DNA of 64,000 nt from Verrucomicrobiota bacterium (GCA_018240025.1 JAFEGM010000032.1:129618-193617); one strand, 5' to 3'; counted from the first letter of the stretch, positions 17,887 to 26,729 are shown. Notes: generated from the letters alone by a model not told the origin. Made by a program: numbers and translations.

Positions 17887-17913
17887 CATCTGCAACTTTG
17901 AGAGTTGCAGATG
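17887..17913. promoter_or_regulatory. Perfect 11-bp inverted repeat between panC and MDR gene
   Basis: CATCTGCAACT and AGTTGCAGATG pair perfectly around a TTGAG loop. The site is 40 bp before the panC start and 24 bp before the MDR start. It could be an operator serving both genes or a leader hairpin. It has no T-tract, so a terminator role is unlikely. Confidence 0.55.
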
Positions 17914-17937
17914 GCCTGAACGCTTCAATCGTGAGGA

Positions 17938-18936
17938 ATGAAAGCGCTGCACATTACCGGCAAGAACGAACCCCTGGCCTACGTCGAACTCCCCGATCCC
18001 GTGGCCGGGCCGGGCGAAGCGGTCGTGCGCGTACACGCCGCCGCGCTGAACCATCGCGATCTTTGGATCCAGAAAGGGCTCTACGCGGGGCTGAAGTTTC
18101 CCATCGTGCCTGGCTCGGACGGCTGCGGCGTGGTCGAGAGCGTCGGCGAAGGCGTGGAGGCGTCGTGGGTCGGGCGCCGGGTCATTCTCAATCCGGGCCT
18201 GAACTGGGGCGATCGGCCCGAGGCGCAGTCGGCGAAGTTCAAGATCCTCGGCCTGCCCGATGACGGCACGCTGGCCGAGAAGGTGAAGATCGGCGCCGAG
18301 TATCTCGCGCCGGCGCCCGAACACCTCAGCGATGCCCAGGCCGCCGCGCTGCCGCTGGCCGGCCTGACCGCCTGGCGCGCGCTCTTCAGCCGCGCCGGGC
18401 TGAAGTCGGGCGAGAATGTGCTCGTGACCGGCGTGGGCGGCGGCGTGGCGCTCTTCACCCTGCAGTTCGCGGTCGCGGCCGGGGCCAAGGTGTTCGTGAC
18501 CAGCGGCTCCGACGAGAAGCTGCGCCGTGCGCATCTGCTCGGTGCGACCGGTGGAGTGAACTACAAGCACGAGAAGTGGATCGAGGAGCTGAAGGCGCTC
18601 GTGCCCGGCGGCTTCCACGTCATCATCGACAGCGCCGGCGGCGCCAGCTTCCCGAAGCTGGTCGACCTCGCAGCCGTCGGCGGACGCATCGCCTTCTTCG
18701 GCGCCACCAACGGCAACCCGCCGGAGATCGACCTGCGTAAGATGTTCTGGAAGCAGATCTCGCTGCTCGGCTCGACCATGGGCTCGCCGGACGAATTCGC
18801 CGCCATGACGAAGTTCGTCGGCCAGCACGGCCTCGTGCCGGTGGCCGAGACGATCTACCCGCTCGCGCAGGGCCAGGAGGCGTTCACCGCCATGGATAAC
18901 GCGGCACAGTTCGGCAAGATCGTCTGCCTGCCCTGA
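17938..18936 (+). CDS. MDR-superfamily zinc-type/quinone oxidoreductase
   Basis: NAD(P)H-dependent dehydrogenase/reductase of 332 residues. The N-terminal GroES-like domain contains AAALNHRDLWIQKG and PGSDGCGVVESVGEGVE. The Rossmann domain has VLVTGVGGGVALFTLQFA (a GxGxxG variant) and FHVIIDSAGG. The structural-zinc cysteines of classical alcohol dehydrogenases are absent, placing it nearer the quinone reductase/crotonyl-CoA reductase-like branch. The substrate is unknown. It follows a perfect palindrome and is divergent from panC. Confidence 0.87.
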   Translation: MKALHITGKNEPLAYVELPDPVAGPGEAVVRVHAAALNHRDLWIQKGLYAGLKFPIVPGSDGCGVVESVGEGVEASWVGRRVILNPGLNWGDRPEAQSAKFKILGLPDDGTLAEKVKIGAEYLAPAPEHLSDAQAAALPLAGLTAWRALFSRAGLKSGENVLVTGVGGGVALFTLQFAVAAGAKVFVTSGSDEKLRRAHLLGATGGVNYKHEKWIEELKALVPGGFHVIIDSAGGASFPKLVDLAAVGGRIAFFGATNGNPPEIDLRKMFWKQISLLGSTMGSPDEFAAMTKFVGQHGLVPVAETIYPLAQGQEAFTAMDNAAQFGKIVCLP

Positions 18937-18966
18937 GGCGCCTGTCGGTCAGAACAGGAATTCTTT

Positions 18967-19364
18967 GCCTCAAAGAACTCAGAGAACACAAAGGAGGCGG
19001 AGGTTGGTCGGTCCTCTTTTGCGTCCTTGCGTTCTTTGAGGCCCAGATTTTTCCCGCCGACGGTGGCTGGCGGGTCGCACCGTCGCGAGGCCGACCAATC
19101 GCGGAAGCCCCATCTTCCAGCCTCAAAGAACTCAGAGAACGCAAAGGAGGCGGAGGTTGGTCGGGCCTCTTTTGGCGTTTCTTGAGTTCTTTGAGGCCCA
19201 GATTTTTCCCGCCGACGATGGCTGGCGGATCGCACCGTCTCGATGCCGGCCACATCGCGGCACGAGCTATCTTGCAGCCGCAAGGAACTCAGAGAACACA
19301 AAGGAGGCGGAGGTCGGCCGGTCCTCTTTTTGCGTTCCTTGAGTTCTTGAGGCCCAGATATTCC
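18967..19364. repeat. 2.6 tandem copies of a 153-157-bp hairpin unit
   Basis: Units begin at 18967, 19120 and 19277; the last is partial. Each opens with CCTCAAAGAACTCAGAGAAC and CAAAGGAGG, passes through a CGGAGGTTGGTCGG-type loop, and closes with CCTCTTTT and TTCTTTGAGG, so the first 70 bp form a hairpin with roughly 30-bp arms. A spacer with CCCAGATTTTTCCCGCCGACG and a CGCACCGTC segment follows. The array fills the 509-bp convergent gap between the MDR gene and lnt; the rest of that gap (19365-19445) shows nothing recognisable apart from GC-rich sequence with two TAGGGACC repeats. Confidence 0.85.
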
Positions 19365-19445
19365 GCGAGCCACCGGTAGGGACCGCGCTCCCGCGCGTCC
19401 GCGAGCCGCCCACGACGTCGCTTGCGGTAGGGACCACGGCGAGCC

Positions 19446-21122
19446 TCAGTTCCGCGCCGCCCACCACGTGGCGACCGTGGCCACGCCGGCGAAGAGCAGG
19501 CAGAGGATGGAGAAGATCTCGCCCTGCTCGGTGAAGAAGGTGCCGGGCGGATTCGTCCGCACGCGCAGGGAGCTGGCCAGCACGCCGGGGGCGAAGGTGT
19601 CGCCGGCCTCGTCCTTGAGAACGAAGCGCACGCGGCCGAACTCGTCGATCACGCAGGTCACGCCGGTGTTGGCGCAGCGCAGGAGCGGGCGCCGATTCTC
19701 CGCCGCGCGGAAGATGGCGTGGGCCAGATGCTGGGCGGAGCCGGCGCTGCGGTTGAACCAGCCGTCGTTGGTCAGATTGACCAGCAGATGCGTGTCGAGC
19801 TTGACCGCCCGGCGGGTGAGCTCAGGCAGCGTGTCTTCGAAGCAGATCAGCGGCGCCAGGCGCAGCGCAGGCTGGGTGAGGGTGAAGACGACCGGATTCT
19901 TGCCGCGGGCGAAGTCGAGCGGCACCTGCGTTCCCGCGATCCAGGCGAAGAGCGGGAACGACTTCCGATACGGAATGTACTCGCCGAACGGGACGAGGTG
20001 CAGCTTGCGATAGAACTGCGCGTCGCCGCCCTCCTTCGGCAGCAGCATGGCGGCGTTGAAGCAGGCCTGCTTGCCGTCGTCGTCGAAGTCGTAGTCGAGC
20101 GAGCCAATGAGGTAATCGATCTCCGCCTTGGCCCGCAGTTCGCGTACGGTCGCCATGTCCTTCTTGCCCACGAAAATGCCGCGCGGGGTCGACGCCTCGG
20201 GCCAGAGGATGAGCTGCGGCCCGGTGGCGATCGCGATCTCGGTGAACTGCCGCAGCTTGGCCAGCGTCTCGTCCTCGAAGCGCTCGTCGAACTTCTGCTC
20301 CAGCGGCACCGCGGGCTGCACCATGGCGATCTTCAGCTCGGTCTCCTGCGCGGTCGGATCGGTCCGGCTCAGCGTGGCGAATCCGTGCACGAAGACGCCG
20401 AGGATCAGGGCGAGCGTGAGGGTGAAGTCGAAATGCGGCCGGATGCGCCCCGAGCCGATCTCCAGGCGGAAGCGCACGATGGTCGCGGCCGCGATGACGT
20501 TGCTCCAGACGAGCAGAAAGGAGAGTCCGCCCACGCCGGTCCAGGCCGAGAGCTGCACGAATGGCAACTGCTGATGCAGCGCCACGCCGAGCGCATTCCA
20601 ACCGAACGCGAGGAACGTGGCCTCGAACGCGCGCAGCCACTCCAGGCCCGTCCACGCCGCCGCTGCGGCCAGCGCGAGTCTGAGGTTCGCACTGGACGAG
20701 AGAAATGTACGCGGATCGGCCGGGCGCAGAAATCGACCCACGATCCACCCCCAGGCCGCCGGAAAGAGCGCCAGCCAGAGCGAGAGGACGAACCAGCCCG
20801 GCCCGCTCACCTCGGTCAGCCAGAAGAGCGAGACGAGGAAGAAGACGAGCCCGCAGGCATAGCCCAAGGCGAAGGGCCCCGGCTCGCGCGCGACGCCGGC
20901 GAGGCGTGCCTTCCAGCCGGTCGCGGCTGCGCGGGACGGCCCGTGCCAGAGCGCGAGGCAAAGCGGCGTCAGCCCGATCCAGGCCAGCCAGTGCAGCTGC
21001 AGCGGCGGGAAGGCCAGCGCCAGCAGCAGGCCGCTGAGGAGCGCGGACGCCCACAGCCAGGCGGTCGGGAAGGCAGGCGAGGAAGGAGAGGGGAGCGTGC
21101 TCAAGCGTCCGCGACCTATCAT
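19446..21122 (-). CDS. lnt: Apolipoprotein N-acyltransferase
   Basis: Inner-membrane enzyme of 558 residues that adds the third acyl chain to lipoproteins in Gram-negative bacteria. About seven hydrophobic segments precede a nitrilase-like periplasmic domain (about 270-500). Catalytic residues are recognisable: Glu in LILWPEAS and the nucleophile Cys in LAPLICFEDTLPE, with a conserved region FGEYIPYRKSF between them. The start at 21122 (MIGRGRLSTLPSPSS) leaves 22 bp to the upstream DUF2721 gene; the frame's earlier ATGs lie inside that gene. Its presence supports a diderm organism with an outer-membrane lipoprotein pathway. It probably shares a transcript with the DUF2721 gene. Confidence 0.93.
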   Translation of the reverse strand: MIGRGRLSTLPSPSSPAFPTAWLWASALLSGLLLALAFPPLQLHWLAWIGLTPLCLALWHGPSRAAATGWKARLAGVAREPGPFALGYACGLVFFLVSLFWLTEVSGPGWFVLSLWLALFPAAWGWIVGRFLRPADPRTFLSSSANLRLALAAAAAWTGLEWLRAFEATFLAFGWNALGVALHQQLPFVQLSAWTGVGGLSFLLVWSNVIAAATIVRFRLEIGSGRIRPHFDFTLTLALILGVFVHGFATLSRTDPTAQETELKIAMVQPAVPLEQKFDERFEDETLAKLRQFTEIAIATGPQLILWPEASTPRGIFVGKKDMATVRELRAKAEIDYLIGSLDYDFDDDGKQACFNAAMLLPKEGGDAQFYRKLHLVPFGEYIPYRKSFPLFAWIAGTQVPLDFARGKNPVVFTLTQPALRLAPLICFEDTLPELTRRAVKLDTHLLVNLTNDGWFNRSAGSAQHLAHAIFRAAENRRPLLRCANTGVTCVIDEFGRVRFVLKDEAGDTFAPGVLASSLRVRTNPPGTFFTEQGEIFSILCLLFAGVATVATWWAARN

Positions 21123-21144
21123 CCGCCGCGGCGGAAATCCACCG

Positions 21145-21597
21145 TCACTTCGTCTCCGCCGGCGGCTCCGGCACGGTGAAATGCAGACTCTTGGTGGCGA
21201 GGAAGATCTCGCGCAGGAAGCTGACCATCGAGCCCGCAAAGAGCGCCAGTGCGAGGATGAAGAGACACGAGACCGGAATGGCCACGTCGAGCGAGTAGAC
21301 CGCGCCGACAAAGAGCGTGGCGATGACGAAGCAGATCAGCAGCGAGCAGGCCACGCTTTGCGTGATGCCCCGGTGAATGCACTGCGCCCGCGTGTGGATG
21401 ATCCGCAGTTCCGCGGTGGCCTGCTCCGTCGGCCGCGTCGCCAGCATCGCCTCCAGATTGCGCCCGCGATCGACGATGCGCGCGAGTCGATTCACCAGCG
21501 TGGAGAGCGTCACGGCCACGCCCGAGAGGAAAAACACCGGTGCGACCGAGAGCTGAATGACATGAGCGACCGTGCTGGCCTTGAGATCCGTGAACAT
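21145..21597 (-). CDS. DUF2721 membrane protein
   Basis: Membrane protein of 150 residues. The N-terminal segment AHVIQLSVAPVFFLSGVAVTL is followed by a conserved charged region (LVNRLARIVDRGRNLE) and then two closely spaced helices (about 82-103 and 107-127). This arrangement is characteristic of DUF2721, whose function is unknown. The gene lies 22 bp upstream of lnt in the same direction and is likely co-transcribed with it. Confidence 0.82.
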   Translation of the reverse strand: MFTDLKASTVAHVIQLSVAPVFFLSGVAVTLSTLVNRLARIVDRGRNLEAMLATRPTEQATAELRIIHTRAQCIHRGITQSVACSLLICFVIATLFVGAVYSLDVAIPVSCLFILALALFAGSMVSFLREIFLATKSLHFTVPEPPAETK

Positions 21598-21758
21598 GCG
21601 CCCATTCTCCGTCTTCCGGCCGCTCGTGGCCAGCGCGGTGTCGCGCTATGGCAGTGGCAGCCGCTGTCCCCAGCGGCTGAGCGGCAAGCGGACCCCGGCC
21701 GAAAGCCGGTGACCGACCGTCCGAGAACTGCCCTTGAGGACAAGGGCAGCCACTCGCG

Positions 21759-23861
21759 CTATCCCTCCGCGCCCTCGGGCGGGCCCGGCTTGAACTCCGG
21801 CAGGGCCTCGCCGCCGATGTAGCGCGCGAGCCAGCCGCGGAATTCGCCGTACCAGTGGATCGAGTTCTGCGGCTTGAGGATCCAGTGGTTCTCGTTCGGA
21901 TAGTACACCAGGCGCGAGGGCACGCCCATGGCCTGCAGCACGCCGTAGAGCTCGAGGCCCTGGGTGACGGGCACGCGGTAGTCGAGCTCGCCGTGGATGA
22001 CCAGGGTCGGGGTCTTGAAGTTCTTGGCGAAGAACATCGGATTCTGCCGGTTCATGGCCGGGATGTCCCTCCACGGCACGCCGCCGAGGACGTGGTTCCA
22101 GCCGTAGGTGACGTCGCCGGCCCACTGACCGAAGAAGTTGTGCACGCCGGCGTGGCTGATGAGGCACTTGAAACGGTCGGTGTGGCCGAGCAGCCAGGAG
22201 GCGAGATAGCCGCCGTAGCTGCCGCCCGCGGCGGCCATGCGTTGCGGATCGATGGACGGGAACTTGGCCAGCAGATCGTCCGTGCCGGCCATGATGTCGG
22301 CCATGACGACGTCGCCCCAGTTCTCGTTGATATCGCGCGCGAACTTCTCGCCGAAGCCGGTCGAGCCGGTGCGGTTGATGTGCGCGGTGAAGTAGCCGCC
22401 GGCCGCGAAGATGTGCGGATTCCACCGGTAGCCCCAGGTGTCGCGCACCATCGTCTGCGGGCCGCCGTGCAGGATTTGCACGAGGCCGTACTTCTTGCTC
22501 GCATCGTAGCGTGGCGGGTAGACCAGCCACATCTGCACATCCTTGCCGTTGGACTTGAACGTCCGGCTCTCGGTCTTGCCGAGGTCGAACTTGGCCAGGA
22601 GCTCGGTGTTGAAGTTGGTCAGCTGCTTGCGCTGGCCGTTGGCGAGCTCGACCGAGAACACCTCGGTCGGCGCATTCATCGAATCCTGCAGGAAGAAGAG
22701 GCGACCGTTCTTGCCCACCGCCACATCGGCGCAGCTGCCGTCGGGCACCACGGTCTTGAGGCCGCTGCCGTCGGCCGCATTGAGCGAGAAGATCGGCACG
22801 CTGCCCTTGTTCTCGGCGATGAAGTAGAGCGTCTTGCCGTCGGCGCTGAACTTCCAGTCGTCGAAGCCGAGGTCGTGCGCGCCGGAGACGAGCGTGTTCT
22901 TGCCGGTGGCGAGATCGTGCCGCCAGAGCCGGCGGATTTCCCCGGCCTGCACCTCGAGCACCTGGCGGCCGAAGTAGATCGACTTGCCGTCGGGCGCCCA
23001 AATCGGATGCGTGTCGCCCTTCTTGTTGTCGGGCGTGAGATTCTTCGGCTCCTCGCTGCCTTCGGTGCTGACGAGATAGATGTCGTTGTTCGGCTCGTCG
23101 CGGAACGGCGGCGGCGTCGAGTTCATGGTCAAGGCCACGTATTTACCGTCGGGCGAGACGTCGAACTCCACCTCCGCGCTCATCTGGAAGAGGAAGTCGC
23201 GCTTGGGTGTGAGGTCCTTGACCGACTTGTCCGCCACGGTCACGACCATGAGGCGATTGGCCTCGCCGTCGGCCTGCCAGGTGTCCCAGAACCGATAGGT
23301 CCGGTTCTCGCTCACCTTGGCGGAAATCTTGGAGTCCTTGCGCCGCTTCACCTCCTTGGCCATGGCCTTGCGATCGCCCGCCAGCGCCGGCAGCACGCGG
23401 GTGGAGAAGACGATGCGTTTCCCGTCCGGCAGCCAGCGCGGGTGTTGAATGGCGAACGGCAGCTCCAGGATTTCCTGCGCCTCGCCGCCGTCGATGCGGA
23501 TCTGATAGAGCGCCGGCACCTTGTCCTCGCCGCGCTTCGAGGTGAATGCGATCACCTGGCTGTCCGGGCTCCACGTCGGCGCGCCATCGCTGCTCTCCGA
23601 GTGCGTCAGGCGCCGCACTTTGCCGGTGGCGGTCTCGAGCAGGTAGAGGTTCTGCGTGCTCTTGTCCTTTTCGATCGAGAACTCGGTCACCGTGAAGACC
23701 GCATGCGCGCCGTCGGGCGACAGCCGCAGCGTGCCGAGACGCTTCATCGCCCAGATGTCCTGCGGCGTCAGCAGCTTCTTGCCGCCCGGAGCGGCCTCCG
23801 CGGCCAGGTCCGCGAGCGGGAAAGCCGCGAGCACCGCGGCGAGGAGGAACGATTTGAGCAT
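21759..23861 (-). CDS. Exported S9-family (prolyl oligopeptidase-like) peptidase
   Basis: Exported serine peptidase of 700 residues. The signal peptide (MLKSFLLAAVLAAFPLADLAA) precedes a WD40-like/TolB-like beta propeller (about 30-420, with repeats such as APTWSPDSQVIAFTSKRG and HPIWAPDGKSIYFG) and an alpha/beta-hydrolase domain. The triad is recognisable: Ser in AAAGGSYGGYLASWLLG, Asp in HGELDYRVPVTQG, His in NENHWI. This layout is that of acylaminoacyl or dipeptidyl peptidases of family S9 acting on short peptides in the periplasm. It is a single gene; the 161-bp gap to the DUF2721 gene shows nothing notable. The leader includes the left arm of the long inverted repeat at 23949. Confidence 0.92.
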   Translation of the reverse strand: MLKSFLLAAVLAAFPLADLAAEAAPGGKKLLTPQDIWAMKRLGTLRLSPDGAHAVFTVTEFSIEKDKSTQNLYLLETATGKVRRLTHSESSDGAPTWSPDSQVIAFTSKRGEDKVPALYQIRIDGGEAQEILELPFAIQHPRWLPDGKRIVFSTRVLPALAGDRKAMAKEVKRRKDSKISAKVSENRTYRFWDTWQADGEANRLMVVTVADKSVKDLTPKRDFLFQMSAEVEFDVSPDGKYVALTMNSTPPPFRDEPNNDIYLVSTEGSEEPKNLTPDNKKGDTHPIWAPDGKSIYFGRQVLEVQAGEIRRLWRHDLATGKNTLVSGAHDLGFDDWKFSADGKTLYFIAENKGSVPIFSLNAADGSGLKTVVPDGSCADVAVGKNGRLFFLQDSMNAPTEVFSVELANGQRKQLTNFNTELLAKFDLGKTESRTFKSNGKDVQMWLVYPPRYDASKKYGLVQILHGGPQTMVRDTWGYRWNPHIFAAGGYFTAHINRTGSTGFGEKFARDINENWGDVVMADIMAGTDDLLAKFPSIDPQRMAAAGGSYGGYLASWLLGHTDRFKCLISHAGVHNFFGQWAGDVTYGWNHVLGGVPWRDIPAMNRQNPMFFAKNFKTPTLVIHGELDYRVPVTQGLELYGVLQAMGVPSRLVYYPNENHWILKPQNSIHWYGEFRGWLARYIGGEALPEFKPGPPEGAEG

Positions 23862-23948
23862 GGCGAGATGGGGGGAGGGGGCAATACGTGTTCCGGGGCG
23901 GCTGTCTATGGCGGGAGTCGAATCTGGCAGGGATGGCGGGGGCCTGGA

Positions 23949-24306
23949 AAACTCGAAATTCGAAACTCGAACCGAGCGTAGCGAGATAGCCTCTCAAGAA
24001 AAGCCCCAGAGGGAGAGGCAAACTCGAAGGAAACTCGAAGATTGAAACTCGAAGGTGCCACGTTCGGCGGGGGAGAGGGTGTTTGCGTCGCTTCGGTTTT
24101 GGGTTGTTGCTCGCTCTAGGAATGGCTGGGCTTCGCACGACGGGTCGAGATAGACGCGCCACCGCTCCCGGACGCTCAAGCGGGCCCTTCGAGCTTGAAT
24201 CTTCGAGTTTCCTTCGAGTTTGCCTCTCCCTCTGGGGCTTTTCTTGAGAGGCAATCTCGCTGCGCTCGGTTCGAGTTTCGAACTTCGAGTTTCGAACTTC
24301 GCGTTT
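23949..24306. repeat. Long inverted repeat with ~105-bp arms and 7-bp repeats
   Basis: The left arm (23949-24056) and right arm (24186-24306) are near-perfect reverse complements. Each arm contains heptamers (ACTCGAA, GAAACTC, AAGGAAA types) plus a conserved non-heptamer core: CCGAGCG(T/C)AGCGAGAT, CCTCTCAAGAAAAGCCCCAG and AGGGAGAGGC, itself able to fold through GCCTCTC/GAGAGGC. About 130 bp of unique sequence separates the arms. It fills the 470-bp divergent gap between the S9 peptidase and radical SAM genes, so each gene's leader would carry one arm. No transposase or target duplication was seen. Confidence 0.85.
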
Positions 24307-24331
24307 TTCACGGCATGCTGCTCCACCCAGA

Positions 24332-25414
24332 ATGCCCCCCGCCGCCTTCGACCTCGCCAGCATCCGCCGACTCCACGTCGAGCTGACCTCGGCCTGCAAC
24401 GCGCGCTGTCCGATGTGCCCGCGCAATCTCGACGGCGGGCCGGTCAATCCCACGCTACCGGTCACGCAGCTGCGCTCGCGCGAGGTGGAGAAGATGCTGC
24501 CGCCCGACTTTCGCGCGCAGCTGCGGCACGTGCGGTTCTGCGGGAACTACGGCGATCCGATCATGGCGCACGATCTGCCCTCGGTCTGCGCGCTCTTCCG
24601 GGAGTCGAATGCGGAGGTGAAGATCACGGTCCACACCAACGGCGGTCTGCGCGACGTGGCCTGGTGGCGGCGGCTGGCCGCGGTGGTCGACTGCGTGCGC
24701 TTCGGGCTCGATGGCCTCGGCGACACGAACCACCTCTACCGCCGCGGCGTGGCCTGGGAGCACGCGCTGCGCGCCGCCGCCGCCTTCATCGAGGCGGGCG
24801 GCCGGGCGGAGTGGGATTTCCTCGTCTTCCGGCACAATGAGCATCAGGTCGAGCAGGCGCGCGCGCTGGCGGCCGAGCTGGGCTTCGCGCGATTCCAGGC
24901 CAAGCGCACGAAGCGCTTCCTGCGCGACGGCAAGGTCGAGAGCCGCTACCCGGTCCGCAACGCCCGCGGCGCGCTGGAGGCCTATCTCGAAGCGCCGCGC
25001 TCGCCGGAGTGGCGCAACGAAGCGGTGGCCGAGGCCGGCCGCAGCTGGGAGGCCGAGCCGGCCGGCTACGAGGGCTACCTCGCGACCACGCCGATCGCCT
25101 GCAAGGCGCTGCACGAGCACGAGCTCTACCTCAGCGCCGACGGCCGCATTTTCCCCTGCTGCTACCTCGCGCAGATCCACGACGCCGCGCCCGGGTCCGA
25201 TGCGCGCCAGGTCCGCGCGTTGCTGGAGGCGCAGCCCGATGGCCTCGACAGTCTCGACCTGCGACGACACGCGCTGGCCGAAATCGTGGCCGGGCCCGTC
25301 TTCCAGGAAATCGCGCGCCGCTGGGCCCCGACGCCCGACCGCCTGCGCACCTGTGCGAAGCAATGCGGCCAGCGCGATTTCTTCGGCGCGCAGTTTGCGG
25401 CCGCCGCGCCTTGA
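24332..25414 (+). CDS. Radical SAM/SPASM protein
   Basis: Iron-sulfur enzyme of 360 residues. The radical SAM cluster motif is CNARCPMC at about residues 22-29 (in HVELTSACNARCPMCPRN). Conserved follow-up elements are the GNYGDPIMAHDL segment in place of the usual GGEPLL, and HTNGGLRD. The C-terminal third has further cysteines (IACKAL, FPCCYLAQ, CAKQCGQ), consistent with SPASM-type auxiliary clusters. Members of this branch modify peptides or tRNA-like substrates, but no precursor peptide gene is evident next to it, so the substrate is unknown. The next gene starts 14 bp downstream and is probably co-transcribed. The start ATG lies 26 bp after the right arm of the long inverted repeat. Confidence 0.85.
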   Translation: MPPAAFDLASIRRLHVELTSACNARCPMCPRNLDGGPVNPTLPVTQLRSREVEKMLPPDFRAQLRHVRFCGNYGDPIMAHDLPSVCALFRESNAEVKITVHTNGGLRDVAWWRRLAAVVDCVRFGLDGLGDTNHLYRRGVAWEHALRAAAAFIEAGGRAEWDFLVFRHNEHQVEQARALAAELGFARFQAKRTKRFLRDGKVESRYPVRNARGALEAYLEAPRSPEWRNEAVAEAGRSWEAEPAGYEGYLATTPIACKALHEHELYLSADGRIFPCCYLAQIHDAAPGSDARQVRALLEAQPDGLDSLDLRRHALAEIVAGPVFQEIARRWAPTPDRLRTCAKQCGQRDFFGAQFAAAAP

Positions 25415-25428
25415 CCGGATGGAAGGGC

Positions 25429-26151
25429 ATGGCCCGTCCCGATCCCGCCCGTTCCAGCGCCGAGCGCGTGCGCGCCGCCGAGGATAACGTCGCGACCTTC
25501 CCGCGCTGGCTCCTCGTCGGCGCCGGCCTCGCCGTGCTCGCGCTGACCGCCTGGATGCTCGTCGCGCGCCAGGGCGGTCGGCTGCCGGCTGAAGTCCGCG
25601 CCGCCAGCGAGCGCGTCCTGCGCGAGCAGAGCGTGCGGGCCCTGCTCGATCGCGACGTCTCCACGCCCGTCGCGGTGCAGGGCGTCGGCGGCTTCGCCCT
25701 CCTCGCCCCCGTGCGCACGACCGTCCGCAGCCGGATGCCGGAGTTCCGCTGGCGCCCGCTGCCCGGCGCCACGGGCTACCGAGTCTTCGTCGAGCGTCCC
25801 GACGGCGGCCCGCTGGAGAGCCCCGTGCTCGGGCCGAATGACGTCGTCTGGCGCGCCCCCGAGCTGCCCGTCGGCGTCGTGCTCCGCTGGCGCCTGCATG
25901 CTCTGCGCGAGACGGCCGTAGAGGCCGAACTCCCGAAATCCGGCCCCGGCGTCGCATTCAAGATCCTGGCCCCGGAGGACGTGGCCCAGCTCGAGGAAGT
26001 CGAGATCCAGCACCCCCGCGAGCCCTTCCTTCAAGGCGTGGCCCGCGCCCGCCTCGGTCTGCGCAGCGAAGCCCGCCTCGCCTTCGAAGCCGCCAAAGGC
26101 GACCCCACCCGCGCCGCTTTGGCCGCGAAGCTGGCTGCCGAGCTGGAGTAG
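25429..26151 (+). CDS. Membrane-anchored protein with Fn3-like domain
   Basis: Protein of 240 residues with an N-terminal cytoplasmic tail, one transmembrane helix at about 25-46 (WLLVGAGLAVLALTAWMLV) and an extracytoplasmic part. Residues 105-165 look like a fibronectin-type beta sandwich (PEFRWRPLPGATGYRVFVE, then VVLRWRLHAL). The last 60 residues form helical hairpins resembling a TPR (PFLQGVARARLGLRSEARLAF). A start at 25419 is out of frame. It follows the radical SAM gene by 14 bp. The stop codon TAG runs into copy B of the start-proximal palindrome. Function unknown. Confidence 0.75.
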   Translation: MARPDPARSSAERVRAAEDNVATFPRWLLVGAGLAVLALTAWMLVARQGGRLPAEVRAASERVLREQSVRALLDRDVSTPVAVQGVGGFALLAPVRTTVRSRMPEFRWRPLPGATGYRVFVERPDGGPLESPVLGPNDVVWRAPELPVGVVLRWRLHALRETAVEAELPKSGPGVAFKILAPEDVAQLEEVEIQHPREPFLQGVARARLGLRSEARLAFEAAKGDPTRAALAAKLAAELE

Positions 26152-26170
26152 TCCGCATTCTCCGAGTGCA
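26152..26170 (-). promoter_or_regulatory. Start-proximal palindrome, copy B (after a stop codon)
   Basis: TGCACTCGGAGAATGCGGA on the minus strand, one base after the stop codon of the Fn3-like gene. It is the most diverged copy, and the only one not in front of a start codon. It is in the opposite orientation to copy C, which lies 580 bp away across the same spacer. Confidence 0.5.
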
Positions 26171-26729
26171 AGCCACGCGCGGGGACGCACGAAGGTCTCG
26201 CACGAAGGCACGAAGCTACGGACCCTTCGGAGTGCGGCAGGAAGCGCGCGACCCCTCAGGGGCGCGCCCTGCCGCTTTGGCGTCAGTCACGCGCCATAGC
26301 CTGCGCATCGACACGAGCGGGCCTGATGGGGACCTTGATTCGGTCCGCCGAGCCGGCCATTCATCCCCACAGCGCCACTACCCACTGCCCGCCAGCCCAA
26401 GACCTCGGCACCGAGTCGCAGCGGCCGGCGGCGGGCCGCGTCAGTGCACATGCGGCGCTGGCGCAGGGGCGAACGCCAAAGCGGCAGGGCGCGCCCCGGG
26501 GTCGCGCGCTTCCTGCCGCACTCCAAGCGTAGCGCCCGCCGAGTACGTCCGGCCGCCCGTGTCTGCGAACACGACACACGCCGCCCTTTCGACGCGCCGA
26601 AATCCGGCTTCCTTCGTGGCCCGCTGACGCTTCAAGCACCGTCCGTTTCTACCGCAGTCTCCCGTCTCAAGTCTCCAATCCCCCGCCTCCTTACTTCGTT
26701 TCGCGTCTCCGTTCGCTGGCGGTCCAGCC
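26171..26729. other. Non-coding spacer before uvrB
   Basis: Part of the 622-bp gap between the Fn3-like gene and uvrB. Apart from the hairpin units it contains CACGAAG heptamer-like runs (about 26184-26215) and a second heptamer run at 26655-26700 (CAGTCTC, CCGTCTC, AAGTCTC, CAATCCC, CCGCCTC). No credible gene was found. Confidence 0.6.
26231..26524. repeat. Two inverted copies of a GC-rich hairpin unit
   Basis: Copy 1 (26231-26280) reads AGTGCGGCAGGAAGCGCGCG, then ACCCCTCAGGGG, then CGCGCCCTGCCGCTTTGG. Copy 2 (26476-26524) is its reverse complement with one or two changes. Each unit is internally palindromic (GCGGCAGG with CCTGCCGC, and ACCCC-GGGG inside), and the two units form a larger inverted repeat around about 195 bp. 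A third, diverged copy lies at 29149-29200. No coding potential is seen. The element resembles a REP or MITE-like unit. Confidence 0.75.

Noticed and set aside
18967-19364. CRISPR array
   Set aside because: Three units of about 155 bp contain internal hairpins and diverge throughout; there are no short identical repeats with unique spacers and no cas genes.
23949-24306. Insertion sequence
   Set aside because: Long inverted arms are present, but there is no transposase frame, no target-site duplication visible, and the arms are mostly simple heptamer repeats.
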